The notes under the pieces: generated by a model
Told to the model about the DNA's origin: nothing
The model's input: the letters and a program-made list of their open reading frames with translations, nothing else
Database searches by the model: none
Shown: one piece after another, positions 11,824 to 24,447 of the stretch
Layout: each line of letters begins with the position of its first letter
Position numbering within the stretch: position 1 is the stretch's first letter
Origin: Antedon mediterranea
Taxonomy: Eukaryota; Echinodermata; Crinoidea; Comatulida; Antedonidae
DNA length: 64,000 nucleotides
NCBI RefSeq assembly: GCF_964355755.1
Contig: NC_092672.1
Span: 3,348,001-3,412,000, forward strand
Reading direction: 5' to 3'
Program-made: the position numbers and the translations under genes

Positions 11824-14800
11824 ATGGCGAACAGTTTGGAAACCGTAGTTCGCGTAACATACAACGACCTAATAGAGGACAATAAAATGGAGAAAAAAAT
11901 GAATGGTAATATGTTTTGCAATTATTATTATAATTCATTTATTGTTAAGTATATTTTGCATGGTTATAATGAGTAGTTTTGTTTATTCGTGATTATAATT
12001 TGATGTTGCTGAAAGCCTTGCTAGGCCTATGAACAGGTTCATTTTTGAAAACGTACACACGACAAGGCCACGACAGCCTATGCTCCTACCTTACCAATGC
12101 TGTGTACCCCGGCCTAGGTTTGCTCTGGCTTAAACCCAATATTATAGTAGTACTTTGTGAACAATATTTATAGGGTAGCTAGGCCTGAAAGCTTACATTA
12201 AATATTTGATATTTGTTTGATGCAAAACTATTATTTGCATAATTTAAAAAAAAATCTGTATATTTTATACAAATACAGTGTAAAGTGTTAATTTAGGCTA
12301 CTACACAGTACTACTAGCTAAGCTAGGCCTACCACTGTACTATTAGTACTATGTAGCTATAATATTGTTGAATAGGCCCCATTCAAATTTCTGATTCTAC
12401 TTCAAATAAATAGCTGTACACCCATTATTGTTGTGTATTCAATTAAGATTTAATAGTGACATGATTCTTTTTTAGAATTAGAAATTGGTGATCAAGATGT
12501 TGCAATTGAGAAAAAGAAGAAAAAAGAACACAAAAGGCCGTCAAGAGCTATATACCAGCCAGGAGTTTCGCGACTATCGAGAATCAAAGATGAACAGAAC
12601 AGTGCAAAACAGAACATTGCAAAACATGACAAAGAAGCAAGTCCATCAAAAGATATTCCCCATTCTTCTACTCCTGCTAAACAAAACCAAAGTCAAGCCG
12701 TCTCACAACCTCACAAACCAACACCAACACAAAAGTCTGATAAAATGGTAAATAAAGAAGAAAATGTCGTTCAGGAAAAGTCTAAACAAATTCTAAATGT
12801 TACAAATCCGTCATCAGCTCCTCAGAAATCAGACAATGACTATAAAAAAGAAGAAAACATCATTCCAGATAATTCTAAACATTTCCCAAACCAGTTGCCT
12901 GGTCCTCAGAGATCACACAGAGCAAGCTCTAGAGAAGATACCATCACTCTGGAGAAATCAAAACATTTCCCAAACCAGTTGCCTGGTCCTCAAAGATCAC
13001 ACAAAGCAAGCTCTAGAGAAGAAAACATCACTCAGGAGAAATCACAGCATTTCCCAAACCAGCCGCCTGGTCCTCAGAAGCCACACAGAGCAAGTTATAA
13101 AGAAGAGATCACAACTCAGGAGAAATCAAAGCAACCTCAGAAATCACATAGAGCAAGCTATACAGAAGATTTTAATTCTGGAAAGTCAAAACCTTCATTT
13201 GGTGGAAATAATCAAAAAGAAGCTTGTAAGTTTGTGAATGAAGATAATTCTAAATCAAACATGAGGGTTTTAACTCAGGTATTTACACAATCAGGTAGAC
13301 ATGGCGGGAGAGGTGTTGGACAACAGTACTCTAACAACACTCAACAGCAATCAAAACCAAAACCTCCAGCTCTGATGGACTTAGTGCTTGATAAAAAAGA
13401 TCTCAAACCTTTTGGACGTGGTAGAGGTCGAGGTGACCACACAAAGTATTCTAATTCAAAACCACAGAGCCCCAAGAGCCGCTCAACAAATGTTCAAACT
13501 AAAAAAGAGGCAGATGGAATCATTAAAAGCTCTGATGATAATCAAACAAACACCAAACCTTTGGAAACTGACAATGATCGTTTGACAATCACCTTTGGTG
13601 TTGGTTCTAAGCAGAGACAGGTAACACAAACATCCAGCAATCAAAAACATAAAAGTTCCGATCCAGTAGTTCCACAACCAATCCTTCATGACCATCAGGT
13701 GATACCAGTTCCGTCTGAAAATTGGCACTCACATTCTGATGAAAACGTTGTCAAAGTTCTTTCAGAAAATTGGCAAGCAGCTGAGTACAATAATCAAAGA
13801 TTTGAAGCAAATGATAAAACTTCAGATGATCAAATTTTTGTTAGAAGTTCACCAGAATCAGTGGTCAAAATTGAGTCAGAAAATATATTGCCAGTAGCAA
13901 CAGAATTCGTCCATGCGCTACCAGAGAAACATCAGACTTCCATTGAAAAGGAACCTGGCAGAGGAAGGTTAAGAGAAGACGAGAGGCAGAACACAACTGG
14001 AATGACAAAAGATAAACATAAGAAAATGAAAGATTTTAGAGAGGAGCCATCCCATGTGCCTTATCAAGACATGAAATTATCAATTACTGTAAACAAAAAT
14101 GTCAGAGAAGTTAGAAACGTGTCAAACGTTAGTCGTTCTAGAAATAATTCTGATTCAGAACAAGCTGGAAAACGCATCAAGAACAGTGCGCAATCTGGAA
14201 GGAGACAAAGGGAAGAATGGAATAGAGGAGAAGTTGTTCATACAAATGAAGATTGGAAGCGTGGAGAAGTTGGACATAGACATGGTAAAAACGACGGTAA
14301 CAATTTAAACAGAGAACCAGCAAATAAGAAACTCGAATCTGAACAATCGTTGCCAAGAGGTGGTGGTATCCTAAAACTACCAAATGATAATTCAGGCATA
14401 GCTGGTTCACCTCCAAAAGTGCAGCATCAAGGTGTAAACAGAACGAACCATACACAGTACAACCAACATGACTCACGGCCTCAAAGACAGCAAGAACACA
14501 GAGGAAGAACAAGACGTGGTGACCAAAGTAGGTTATGGGATCCAAACAGACCAAAAGAAAAGCCTGCCATATCATCTAAGAAACATCATCATGATGAATT
14601 ACAGTTTCATGATCCTGATGAAGAAAATCATTATGAATATCGCAATATGACTGAGTTCGAAGGTCACTCAAATCAATATGGTGTCTACAACCAACTTGCA
14701 GGGCCTACTAACTGGGCTGATCAGGTAGAAAGTGGGTATTCTCCTCTTCCGCAGGACTTCTACCAAAGAGCTCCTCCTCAACCTTCTCCAGAGTACATCC

Positions 14801-17800
14801 AGCAAACTCAGGCATTGCAGACCTTACATCGAGATTCTGCCAAACGATTGCTACGCGATGCTGAAAGGTATCGAGACGATCTGCGCAAAATGATCGACCT
14901 AAGACTTAACAGTGAAGAAAGACTAGCAAAGGTGTTTGAAACGAGGTGAGAGAAAATGCAATATTTTTGTAAGGTAATCTTAGCAAGTTGAAACAAAACA
15001 GTTATCTCTTTATTTTTCTTCATTGATTTCTGCATTTTTATTATTACAGTATTATTTTCCCAATTCCTTGTTATTGCAGCATTTCACTTTCCCAGATTCA
15101 AAAACACTTATTTTACAAAATCCTATTCAACTAACAATGGATGTTTTCTTGTGTTAATTATTATGTTAATTAACTATAGGGGACACCTTTAGGACCCCCT
15201 AAAGTTTCCTCTTAATAGTGGTGTTCCCTGAATAGTGGTTGGCTGTAGTGTTAAAACTTATTTCTTGCCGTTTGTTTTCAAGGGAAAGCGTCTTAATAAG
15301 GAGGTGTTCTACTGTATGTTAATTAATTATGTTAATTTATGCGGATGTTTTATTATGTTAATCAATAGGAGTGACTTAGAGCAGCAGTATGAGGGTGTAG
15401 TACTTTTAGATCTTAACCTTTGTCATGAGAACTGCGTAGAACAGATCCTTTGGAAGTATGCCTATCATCAGGTTATTGAAGCACTACGTACAGAAATGCA
15501 GGATCAGGAGGCAGAAGAAGTTGCAATGTTGAAGTCATCTTTACTGAAGCTGCTGGACAATGTGAGTTATTTTAATTGTACACCCATGTTTACGTCATCC
15601 AAGTCTGTAGCCATGTTGTTCAAGTGTTTGAATCATTTCCACCCCCCCCCCCCCTTTTTTTTTTCCTGAATTGGCCTTTTTTACATCCAACCAAAAGCTT
15701 CATAAAGCTCTGTCTACACTATCAAACTGGTTTGACAAAAAAGTATGATGTGCCCAAATATGGTAGGTAGTGATATGCTTAATTAATAAGGTAGTGATAT
15801 TACATCACCATGGCCATTGGGCAAATCACATTTTTTTCTCAACAAAACAAAATACACAAGTATTAAATAACCTATTATTTTACTTGTAGGGTACAAGTTT
15901 TTATGAGGGACTCATAGCAAAGCTGCAATCATCATATGGATTTAATTTACAGCAACACACCACATGCCTTGATCCACTGCATTCAGAGAAAACCAGAAAG
16001 GTAGTCTAGTTGGTTAAATTGGTCTAGTCGTATAATTAACCATATTTGGTGGTTACACAATGGAAAAAATATATTACCACATAATATACACTAGTATAAT
16101 ATTGAAAATTAGGCAAAGTGTAATAAAGTACATGAATTAAATTTACTATTGTATTTTGTAGGTTGTTGAATTCTATTTTAATTATTTATGTTTTCTTTTT
16201 CCACATTGTTGATATTTTATTGGTATTTTTTATACTCAGATAAAGCTTTGTCTGTTGAGTGCTCAACGATGTATGATAGCTTTGGGAGATCTTGCTAGAT
16301 ACAAGGAACATGCCAACGATACTAGTAATTTTGGAAAAGCCAGAAGGTTTGGGGTTTTTTTCTTCATTTTTTGTTTTGTTAATGATGCATAAACACAATA
16401 TTTTAAAGATTTTTCTGAATTTCTTGTTTTTGTGCATGATACATGCCAGGCTTTAGAAAGAAGATTTCTGTTAAAATTATAAATTGTTAAATATTCCCAT
16501 TCATGTTTTCTTTTTAGTTGGTATTTAAAAGCTCAACAGTTGGCACCAAGAAATGGCAGGCCATACAATCAACTAGCTCTTCTGGCACTAAATACTGTAA
16601 TTAAACTTTTTAATATTAGTTTAACATTATATAAATATTGCATTCATCTATTTGGAATAATAGTACTGTCCACTCTCCCAATACCACACTCTCTGAAAAA
16701 GGAAACTTTCCCAATTTATTACAGTCCAAAAGTTCCCAAATTCATTTTTATTATTATATATAGGTAACTTTATTCCAAAAAATGTAACAAAACCACGCAC
16801 TGTGGATTTACAAAATCTGATACGTTCTTATATGCATGCATCCTACAAAAAAAAAAATATATAAAATAACGTAAAAATAAAGATTCAAAATAACAAAAGC
16901 CACTTTATTTTGTTATTATTAAAAACACATTTTAAATACCAGACTTTTTAGAAAACCAGACATATTTGGCCAGGTGTCCGGTATTGGGAGAGTAACTGTA
17001 ATTTAATCACTTTATAAATATATTTGTAATTAATTGTAGAGGAGGAAACTTGATGCAGTGTATTATTATATAAGAAGTCTTGAAGCTAGCAATCCATTTG
17101 AGTCGGCTAGAGAGAGCTTGAACACTCTTTTTGAAGAAGTCCGTCGCAAAGTAAGCTATGTTTTTATTATAAAAGAACATTAAAAGTTCTCAGTAACAGC
17201 ATATTACTTATTTCAATCAACTAGCTTCTCATTGGATGATAAAAGACCTGCCATTATACTATGCCGTGTACAATCTTCGTCTGCAATAAATGATTTTACC
17301 TGCAGAAGGCAAAGGTGTAAAAACTTGCCATGGTTATCTTAGGCCAATGTTTTTTGGTCAAACAATGAACTTTAGGCTCTAACAAGCAATGAAGCGTGAT
17401 GGGAGGTAAAATTGCTGTGCAGAATATAGGCTTACTATCTATCCCTGGAGGTATTTTTGATATAGAATACTTTGATAGGTATATTTACTTTCTGGGTTTG
17501 TTTCAGGTTGCATTTACTGAACAATCTAAGATGGAAGAACACAAGAAGAAAATGATACTAAAGCGTCAACAAATTAAACAACACAACAATGAGCTGAATG
17601 CTAGGAGGGAGGTTTGGATCGGCCACGATGGTCACAGAGTGGAAGAGACAAAAGAAGATTTGAAAGATGCGGATAATGAGATTGAAGACCTTGCTAGACT
17701 TACACCTGTAGAGGTAAACAGCGCCCTCCTTAATTCATATTTTGACCCATTTTGAAGGAATGATGCATGTTAGGCAATTTGTAATAGATCAGAAGGACAC

Positions 17801-20800
17801 AGATTCAATATGACAAACAAAAAAATCTTAGGCCAATGTTTTTTAGTCAAACAATGAGCTTTAGGCTCTAACAAGCAATGAAGTGTGATGGGAGGTCAAA
17901 TTGCTGTGCAGAACATAGGCTTACTATCTATCCCTGGAGGTATTTTTTATATAGAATACTTAATTAAAAAGGCATTTTTACTTTTTTGAAAGAGTGATGC
18001 ATGTTAGGCAATTAGTAATAGATAAGAAGGACACAGATTCAATTTGACAAACAAAAAAAATGTGTGGAAGCTTAACTAGTCAACAAAAATGTCACAATTA
18101 CAAGCTTCTCTCTAGGTGACTTGGAAAAACAAACATTAAACACATCTCTAAAATTATTTCATTTTTGTTCATACAGTATGCCTCAACAATGTGTTTCATT
18201 TTACAGCAGAATTCAATATTTTTTTCTTTCTATGCACAGTTGAACAAACGATTTGTTGTGAGCTTCTTGAATGTCCATGGGAAACTGTTCACAAAAATTG
18301 GGTAAATTTTATTTTATCATCAAATTTATCAAATCATATATCCCAATATGCATCACTGTAGATGGTTTGCCAAATGTTAAAATTACATATTTTGTTTGTT
18401 TTTAGAATGGAAACGTTCACTATGGCAGTTGAAGGTCTATTGAATGAGTTTGCAGGCCTTTTAAATCACAGCCCTCCTCCTATCAACAGTACAAGACTGC
18501 TGCAATTAATGGCTATTAACATGTTTTCTATTAAACACACTGGCTACAAAGGTTTGTTGATACTCATATATTAGGGAGTTCTCGAATTGCGACAGGTAAG
18601 TGAGTGAGTGGCCGAGCGGTTAAGACAGTGGAACCGTAATTACGTAGCCATAAAATCGGCAAGGGTTCGAGGCTCACTCACTCTGGTGGTAGAAAGGACT
18701 ATAAACCTTTGGTCCAGTGTATATAACTAGCTTGTGTGCACTTTAAAGAACCTGTGTCCTCATTCCTTAACTTGACGTAGGTTTGATGGTCTCTAGGTCC
18801 AGACGATGACCGACGACACATCGATTGACCTGACCTATGTTGGTCATTGGTCCTCGATCGTCGCAGATCGAGAGCTCTCTATTGTAGTAATAAAAAATGC
18901 ATATTTTGAATATTTTCATCACCAAATGTACAGATTTTAAAGCGTACGGTTTTTATAATGTTAAGTCTTTTATTTTACCTTAGATTCCAAAGACACCTAT
19001 CATTATGGACGTACACCTCTGCAAGAGCAGGCAATTCAGGTTGGACTACAAATGTTTGCGTTACTCCTCAATTCCTGTACACCACTTATAAAAGGTATTG
19101 TAAGAATCATATTCAGTACATACATACGTTTTCACCACCACTTTCCACTTAAGTCCATAAACTTACTTCACATGGTGTATAAAATTGTCTTCATCCTTAG
19201 CAGGAAATTCATTTGATGAAATACTTTTTTCTTTTTATTTCTGAACATTTATGTGAATTTAAATGACCACACCCCATGAAAGGCACTAGAAATCTGGCAT
19301 TTCTGGAATAAAAACTGGCCACAAAATGGTACACCTAACTACTGTAGAATACAAATATAGATTTGTAAACTGTTTGATGCCTTTAGGGCCTAATTTAGTT
19401 TGAACTGTGCATTATAGTGTGTTTTACTTGTTACAGAGCACATTAGAAGTACTTCAAATGAAGGTAATGTATTGAATGAAGATCTACGTGAATTGTTACC
19501 AGGTGTCAAGGTATGGGCTGACTGGATGATGTCGCATATATTGCTTTGGGAACAACCGTTGCTTAATCCAAGTCATTACAGGTATTTTAAACATCGTACA
19601 TCCTTTTACATAAGTAGTGAAGTTGTAGCCTTCCAATCCTAAAGACCAGCGTTCAATCCTGACCCTAGTACCAGTGTAGTGTTGCTCTCCCTAAAGCCTG
19701 TTTTCCTGTCGACGTTTTTGATGCTATCGTTGTTGATCGTTAACAGTTCAACGACAATCGCTTGAAAACGATCAAGTTGAAATGATAACGATAGCGACTA
19801 CCTTTTCCTGTAAATCATTAACATTTCAATGTTTACGTAGAAAATTGCCGATTATTGCCAACAATAGCATCGAATAACGTAGACAGGAAAACAGGCTTTA
19901 GCCTAAAATGTAATTGGCCAGTAACTCTTTTACACTCCTTTAAAAATAAAGGTGTACATCTCTTGTTTTGGCACCTTAAACATGTTCGATTATTCTAGAA
20001 GTTGTTTCTACAATGATATTGTTGATTTTCATACTAAAAAAAGATTTTAAAATATTTTTAGTAGATTACTTGATTTGATTTTTTTTTTGCAGTGTCACTA
20101 AAGATGTATGGGAAGAAATAGCTAATCTTCTGAATGTTATCATTATAGTTGATTCATCACCAATAAACTTCTCTTTAAAAAAGGAAGAAGGTAATTAATT
20201 TTGTGTTACTATATTATTAATATTGACACTCTGCAACTAGAAAAATGCAACTAGAAAAATGATATTTCAGAGACCACAACTATGAGGTACTATCTACACA
20301 CATCTAACAGAAATTGGGAGGCTTTGGTGGCCATGCTGGTTTTTGGTAATGAAACAATACTGCAGCAAAGCACATCTTTTAAGATTCTACAGTACAATTA
20401 AAACATTAAATTCATTTGTAGGCTGGCAGGAAGTGGTGTTACCAGAGGATGCAGCGATGGCAGGCTTTGTCCCCCTCCAGACCATCCCATTGCAGCCATT
20501 TTATCTTCCACCAGGACAAGATAAGGTGAGCTAACATTTTTGTTTTGTAAACTTTGACTTTTAGTTTATAAGTGTTCATCTCCGGGTCAAGATGCTTTTC
20601 AGCAGCGACAGTTTTCACCCCTGATTTAAACTGTCAACCAGTGTATGGCATTTAAAAATAATCAGTTTTTGCGATTCTGTCCAGCATCGGAAAAAATACT
20701 TATTTTTACTATTGAATTCCAGAATAATTCTCCAAATATTGCTTTTATACAGTCTTTAGAATTGGAAGTAAAAATATCATAAATTAGATTGAACCCTTAA

Positions 20801-23025
20801 AGATATATTATTCCCCTGAAAAAAAATATTATTATTCACTTTGACCAAAAATTGGATTTAAAAAATATATATATATTTACCTGAAAATTGTAATTTAATA
20901 AAGCAAAAAATAGTCAAATTGGCTGCTGCCAGCCAATGAGATTTTTTTTCTACTGAAGTGATTAACTTTATTAAACTACAAAATAACTGATTCAAAGTCT
21001 GATTTAATTAATCTTAATCATTTTTCATATTTTGTGGACAATACAAAAGTGTTAATTTGTTTTTAGATTCCAGCAATGGACAAGGTTCGTGTGAATGCAC
21101 TGGTGACGTGGGGTAACATACTGGAAGGTCAAGAGAGGCCATTGATTGCATACAGTGCTAGCAATAAGCAATACTACTCATGTGCTCCATTGCACAGTCA
21201 TCCAGCATTGCCCACTAATGATGTAAACCATGATTTTAGTAGTGTGGTAAGGTTTTTGCATCACAACAAAAACATATCAGTTTTCATAGATCTACTGTTT
21301 TCACTGAACCATTGCGTCCACGTTATAAACAAAAAGATATTCCATATTCATAGAAAAAGGCATCCATACCATGAGCTAATGAAGCTGAAAACTAGAGCAC
21401 TTTGCAACAACAGCTAGTGTAGATTTTAATTAAGGGATGTTCTCATAAAAGCTGTTGGCTGTTTAAAAATGTTATTATGCAGAAATGTTATCTTACAATA
21501 TAACATAACATTAACAATGTTTTTATGTTATGGATGTTTATTCTAGAAGTAATGTTCTATAATAAGTATCTCGTTACCTATACCATTATTGGTCAATACC
21601 ACCACCATTCTTGGTCAACACCACCACCATTCTTGGTCAAGGTCATCACCACCATTGTTGGTCAACACCACCACCATTGTTGGTCAACACCACCACCATT
21701 CTTGGTCAACACCACCACCATTCTTGGTCAACATCACCACCATTCTTGGTCAACACCACCACCATTCTTGGTCAACACCACCACCATTCTTGGTCAACAC
21801 CACCACCATTCTTGGTCAACACCACCACCATTCTTAGTCAACATCACCACCATTGTTGGTCAACACCTCCACCATTCTTGGTCAACACCACCACCATTGT
21901 TGGTCAACACCACCACCATTCTTGGTCAACACCACCACCATTCTTGGTCAACATCACCACCATTCTTGGTCAACACCACCACCATTCTTGGTCAACACCA
22001 CCATTCTTGGTCAACACCACCACCATTCTTGGTCAACACCACCACCATTCTTGGTCAACACCACCACCATTCTTAGTCAACATCACCACCATTGTTGGTC
22101 AACACCTCCACCATTCTTGGTCAACACCACCACCATTCTTGGTCAACACCAACACCATTCTTGGTCAACACCACCACCATTCTTGGTCAACACCACCACC
22201 ATTCTTGGTCAACACCACCACCATTCTTGGTCAACACCACCACCATTCTTGGTCAACACCTCCACCATTCTTGGTCAACACCACCACCATTCTTGGTCAA
22301 CACACCACCATTCTTGGTCAACACCACCACCATTCTGGGTTCATGTGGGTGGTTCCCAAAGTAATTCTATATTATTGTATTTTAGGAGGAAGATGTGATA
22401 CTGGAAGGAGAGGTGTATGAGGATGATGAGAGAGAAGAGGATGGAAACATCAAAATGTTGAAACAAACTAAAGAACAACTTCAGAGGAAATTGGAAGAAC
22501 AGAATAGAAAAGAAAGAGAAATAGAGGTAACAGGTTATTTAAATTAAATATTCACAGATGAAAAGAATTATGGTCTATTTCTTTTGGTTCATTTCCTGGC
22601 CTGTGTAAAATCTAATAATCCATCGGATCCATTGTAAAGACATATTCACTCTTTTTATAGAATGCCTTATTGGAAGATAACTGTATTTCTTTAAATAAAG
22701 AACATAACAATTATTAAATACAAATAAAATATATCGGATCCATCATAAACACAGAGCTGGTATTGGAAGAGTTCACTATATTTTTTTAAATAAAAAATAA
22801 AAAATACATATTTTTTTTAAACAGGCAATTGTAGAAAGCCATCGCACACAAAGACAACTAATCTTAGAGATCGCTCCAATATACTTGGTTGCTGACACCA
22901 ATTGCTTTATTGATCATCTGCATGTCATACAGAGTCTTGTTGAAACAAAAAGATACACACTGGTTGTACCTCTTGTAGGTGAGTTCAGGCTGTAGGTTTG
23001 AGAGACAGTGCTGGATCCAGGATTT

Positions 23026-23068
<43 letters not shown>

Positions 23069-24447
23069 CACTGATGAAGGGCTAGTGTTGCCCGAAAGCT
23101 CTGCTAACTTTTCTGGCTGTTTTACTTTATCGTTTTGATTTAGCTTTTCGCTTTTTGTTTTGTATCTCCATTGAGATCCAGCCACTGATACACACAACAT
23201 TGTCATTTTTTCAGTAATTTTCCTTTGGATTTATATATATTTGCACTGATATATACTTGCACTGATATATATATATATTTCTCCAGGAAATAGAGGGGGA
23301 GGGGTGGAACAGGGCTTGAAAAATGAATTGCTGAACTTAGCATAATGTTCTATCTTTTTAAACATTCTTCTTTTGCAAAAAGTAGGTGAGTGGGGGAGGG
23401 GATTGCGGCGGGTTTTTAGACCTTGGATCTGCCTATGAGAGATAAATTTTTTTATTACATAAAAAACAGTTTCTGGATTTATGCTGTATTAGTGATTACC
23501 TAGAAAAGATTAAGTTTGAGTTGTTGGTTTGTTTTAGTAATTAATGAGCTGGACGGGCTGTCAAAAGGAGGACGAGATGATGCGACCTCAGGTCATATAT
23601 TGGCCGTTCAAAAGAATGCGACAACAGCAGTTGAATACCTAGAAGATGAGTTTGAGAAGCGTAACCGACACATTCGGGCTCTCACAGCCCAGGGAAACAT
23701 CTTACAAAGTATATCAATAAGAACAGAAGAGGCCTCAAATAAGGTATACTGGTTTGTATTAATATTCTGTGATTCTCTCTCTTTTACACCATCTCCAACA
23801 AATGATTCCGCAATTACAGAATGAGAACCCATGCTTTCTTAAGCCAGGGCAACCACCAAGCCACAGTGCCACTACTATATATAGAACTATATTGTATATT
23901 TTTACCTATTTTGTTTCTAACAAAATCAAATGAATTATTTCTATTGCTTATACAACCTTTGACCTTTATCCTTTTGATATGAGAAACCTTTTGTTTTTTT
24001 GACAGGGGAATAACGATGATTTGATATTAAACTGTTGTGTGTTTTACTGCTCTGACAAAGCCAGGGATTACATGCCAAAAGAAAAAGGTTACCTCTTCAT
24101 TATAGCACTTCTTTCTTAATTTTGATGCATTATTGGACTGTTAGCCTACATTGCATTGAAGTTATTACAATTGTTAATATGTAGTTTTATGTTCTTTCAC
24201 TCACAATATGCTGTCAAACATAATTTTTCCTACCTTTTTTTAAATAAGTCAAATGCATTCTGCTATTGTGAATTGACTGTCCATCTTTAATACTTCACAA
24301 TGATTTCTTTTAGATGCACCGATTTACCTAAGGAGGGAGGTCGTTCTACTGACGGAAGATCGTAATCTACGAGTCAAAGCATTGAATCGCAATGTACCTG
24401 TTAAAGATATCGTCAATTTTAGCAAGTGGGCTAAAATCAAGAAGTGA
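11824..24447 (+). CDS. SMG6: SMG6 / EST1A, NMD endonuclease, complete (20 exons, 1640 aa)
   Basis: Cuts premature-stop mRNAs near the stop codon in nonsense-mediated decay; family members also bind telomerase. Exons: 11824-11905, 12476-14945, 15369-15561, 15890-16000, 16240-16346, 16518-16596, 17040-17150, 17507-17713, 18240-18301, 18406-18551, 18984-19094, 19437-19581, 20093-20190, 20422-20525, 21067-21246, 22386-22526, 22825-22978, 23538-23743, 24006-24087, 24314-24447. Phases agree throughout and the sum is 4923 nt. Residues 53-57 read IYQPG, the exon-junction-complex binding motif. The long disordered N-terminal half includes GGGILKLP and RLWDPNRP. A 14-3-3-like helical region starts near 851 (LWKYAYHQVIE, NGRPYNQLALLA, RRKLDAVYYY). 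The C-terminal PIN nuclease keeps its acidic residues in VADTN (D1473), GNNDD (1573-1574) and TEDRN (D1612). The start ATG (MANSLETV) aligns with the vertebrate N-terminus. Confidence 0.95.
12880..13190 (+). repeat. Coding tandem repeat inside SMG6 exon 2
   Basis: Four in-frame units of about 28 residues share HFPNQLPGPQRSH, RASSRE and an (I)T.EKSK tail. The fourth unit is shortened. They lie in the disordered N-terminal half. Codon-level similarity between units is high, so the expansion looks fairly recent. Confidence 0.85.
15165..15255. repeat. Remnant of a GGACACCT...GTGTTCCCTGAATAG repeat
   Basis: GGGGACACCTTTAGGACCCC and GTGGTGTTCCCTGAATAGTG are followed by GTTGGCTGTAGTGTTA. Related pieces occur at 6250-6325 and 3763-3815 (CAGTGGAACC... 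ACCTCTATTCAGG). A dispersed non-coding family in SMG6 intron 2. Confidence 0.55.
15702..15845. mobile_element. MITE family 1, copy 4 (3' end missing)
   Basis: Begins ATAAAGCTCTGTCTACACTA and has GATGTGCCCAAATATGG and a GGGCAAATCACATTTTTT block, but lacks the terminal GATAGTGTAGACAGAGC. It lies in SMG6 intron 3, immediately upstream of exon 4. Confidence 0.8.
16661..17000. mobile_element. MITE family 2 (CTCTCCCAATACC / GGTATTGGGAGAG)
   Basis: Left end ACTGTCCACTCTCCCAATAC and right end GGTATTGGGAGAGTAACTGT are inverted copies. The interior has AACCAGACATATTTGGCCAG. 340 bp, SMG6 intron 6, ending 40 nt before exon 7. Non-autonomous. Confidence 0.8.
17338..18062. repeat. Segment duplication flanking SMG6 exon 8
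   Basis: Block A (17338-17475, starts CTTAGGCCAATGTTTTTT) recurs at 17829-17965. Block B (17754-17825, GATGCATGTTAGGCAATT) recurs at 17988-18062. The order is A, exon 17507-17713, B, A', B'. The second copy holds only about 25 nt where the first holds the exon, so the exon is absent from copy 2. Confidence 0.85.
18591..18898 (+). mobile_element. tRNA-derived SINE in SMG6 intron 10
   Basis: The head at about 18600-18682 has an A box (TGGCCGAGCGGTTAAG), a B box (GGTTCGAGGC) and complementary ends GTGAGTG/CACTCAC, like a Leu/Ser-type tRNA but with no sound anticodon arm. An unrelated body of about 200 nt follows and ends TAGTAATAAAAAA. It is a pol III retroposon, not a working tRNA. Confidence 0.8.
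19692..19900. mobile_element. MITE family 4 (TIR TAAAGCCTGTTTTCCTGTC)
   Basis: Perfect terminal inverted repeats TAAAGCCTGTTTTCCTGTC and GACAGGAAAACAGGCTTTA bracket 209 bp. The interior is rich in ACGAT and GATAACG motifs with further inverted blocks. SMG6 intron 12. Confidence 0.9.
20787..20965. repeat. Interspersed repeat, reverse copy of the 4520/55430 family
   Basis: Reads AAAGATATATTATTCCCC, then CACTTTGACCAAAAATT, TACCTGAAAATTGTAATTTA and GCTGCCAGCCAATGAG. These are the motifs of 55430-55625 in reverse order. SMG6 intron 14. Confidence 0.7.
21595..22340. repeat. 22-bp minisatellite, about 34 copies, in SMG6 intron 15
   Basis: The unit is 22 bp with core AACACCACCACCATTCTTGG. Variants are CATTGTTGG, AACATCACC, AACACCTCC and TTCTTAGTC. 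A variant pair (TTAGTCAACATCACC followed by AACACCTCC) recurs about 238 bp apart (21835, 22073), so part of the array is a higher-order duplication. Because 22 is not a multiple of 3, all plus-strand frames are open and give the same 22-residue peptide pattern. The open frames here are an artefact of the repeat. Confidence 0.95.
22985..23280. mobile_element. Retroelement end with hammerhead-like core and TA microsatellite
   Basis: A (TA)n run (about 23030-23066) is followed by CTGATGA, a GGGC/GCCC stem and CGAAA (23071-23097). Then comes GCTCTGC, TGGCTGTTTTACTTTATCG and CATTGAGATCCAGCCACTG. A reverse copy of the latter part is at 57155-57222. Resembles Penelope-like element ends, which often carry hammerhead motifs. 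SMG6 intron 17. Confidence 0.5.

Noticed and set aside
18600-18682. A functional tRNA gene (Leu/Ser type)
   Set aside because: A and B boxes are present, but the anticodon arm does not form and a SINE body with an A-rich end follows.
21525-22420. Long plus-strand open frames (82-269 aa), His/Pro-rich
   Set aside because: They are translations of the 22-bp intronic minisatellite. All frames are open for the same reason and the true SMG6 exon starts at 22386 in its own frame.
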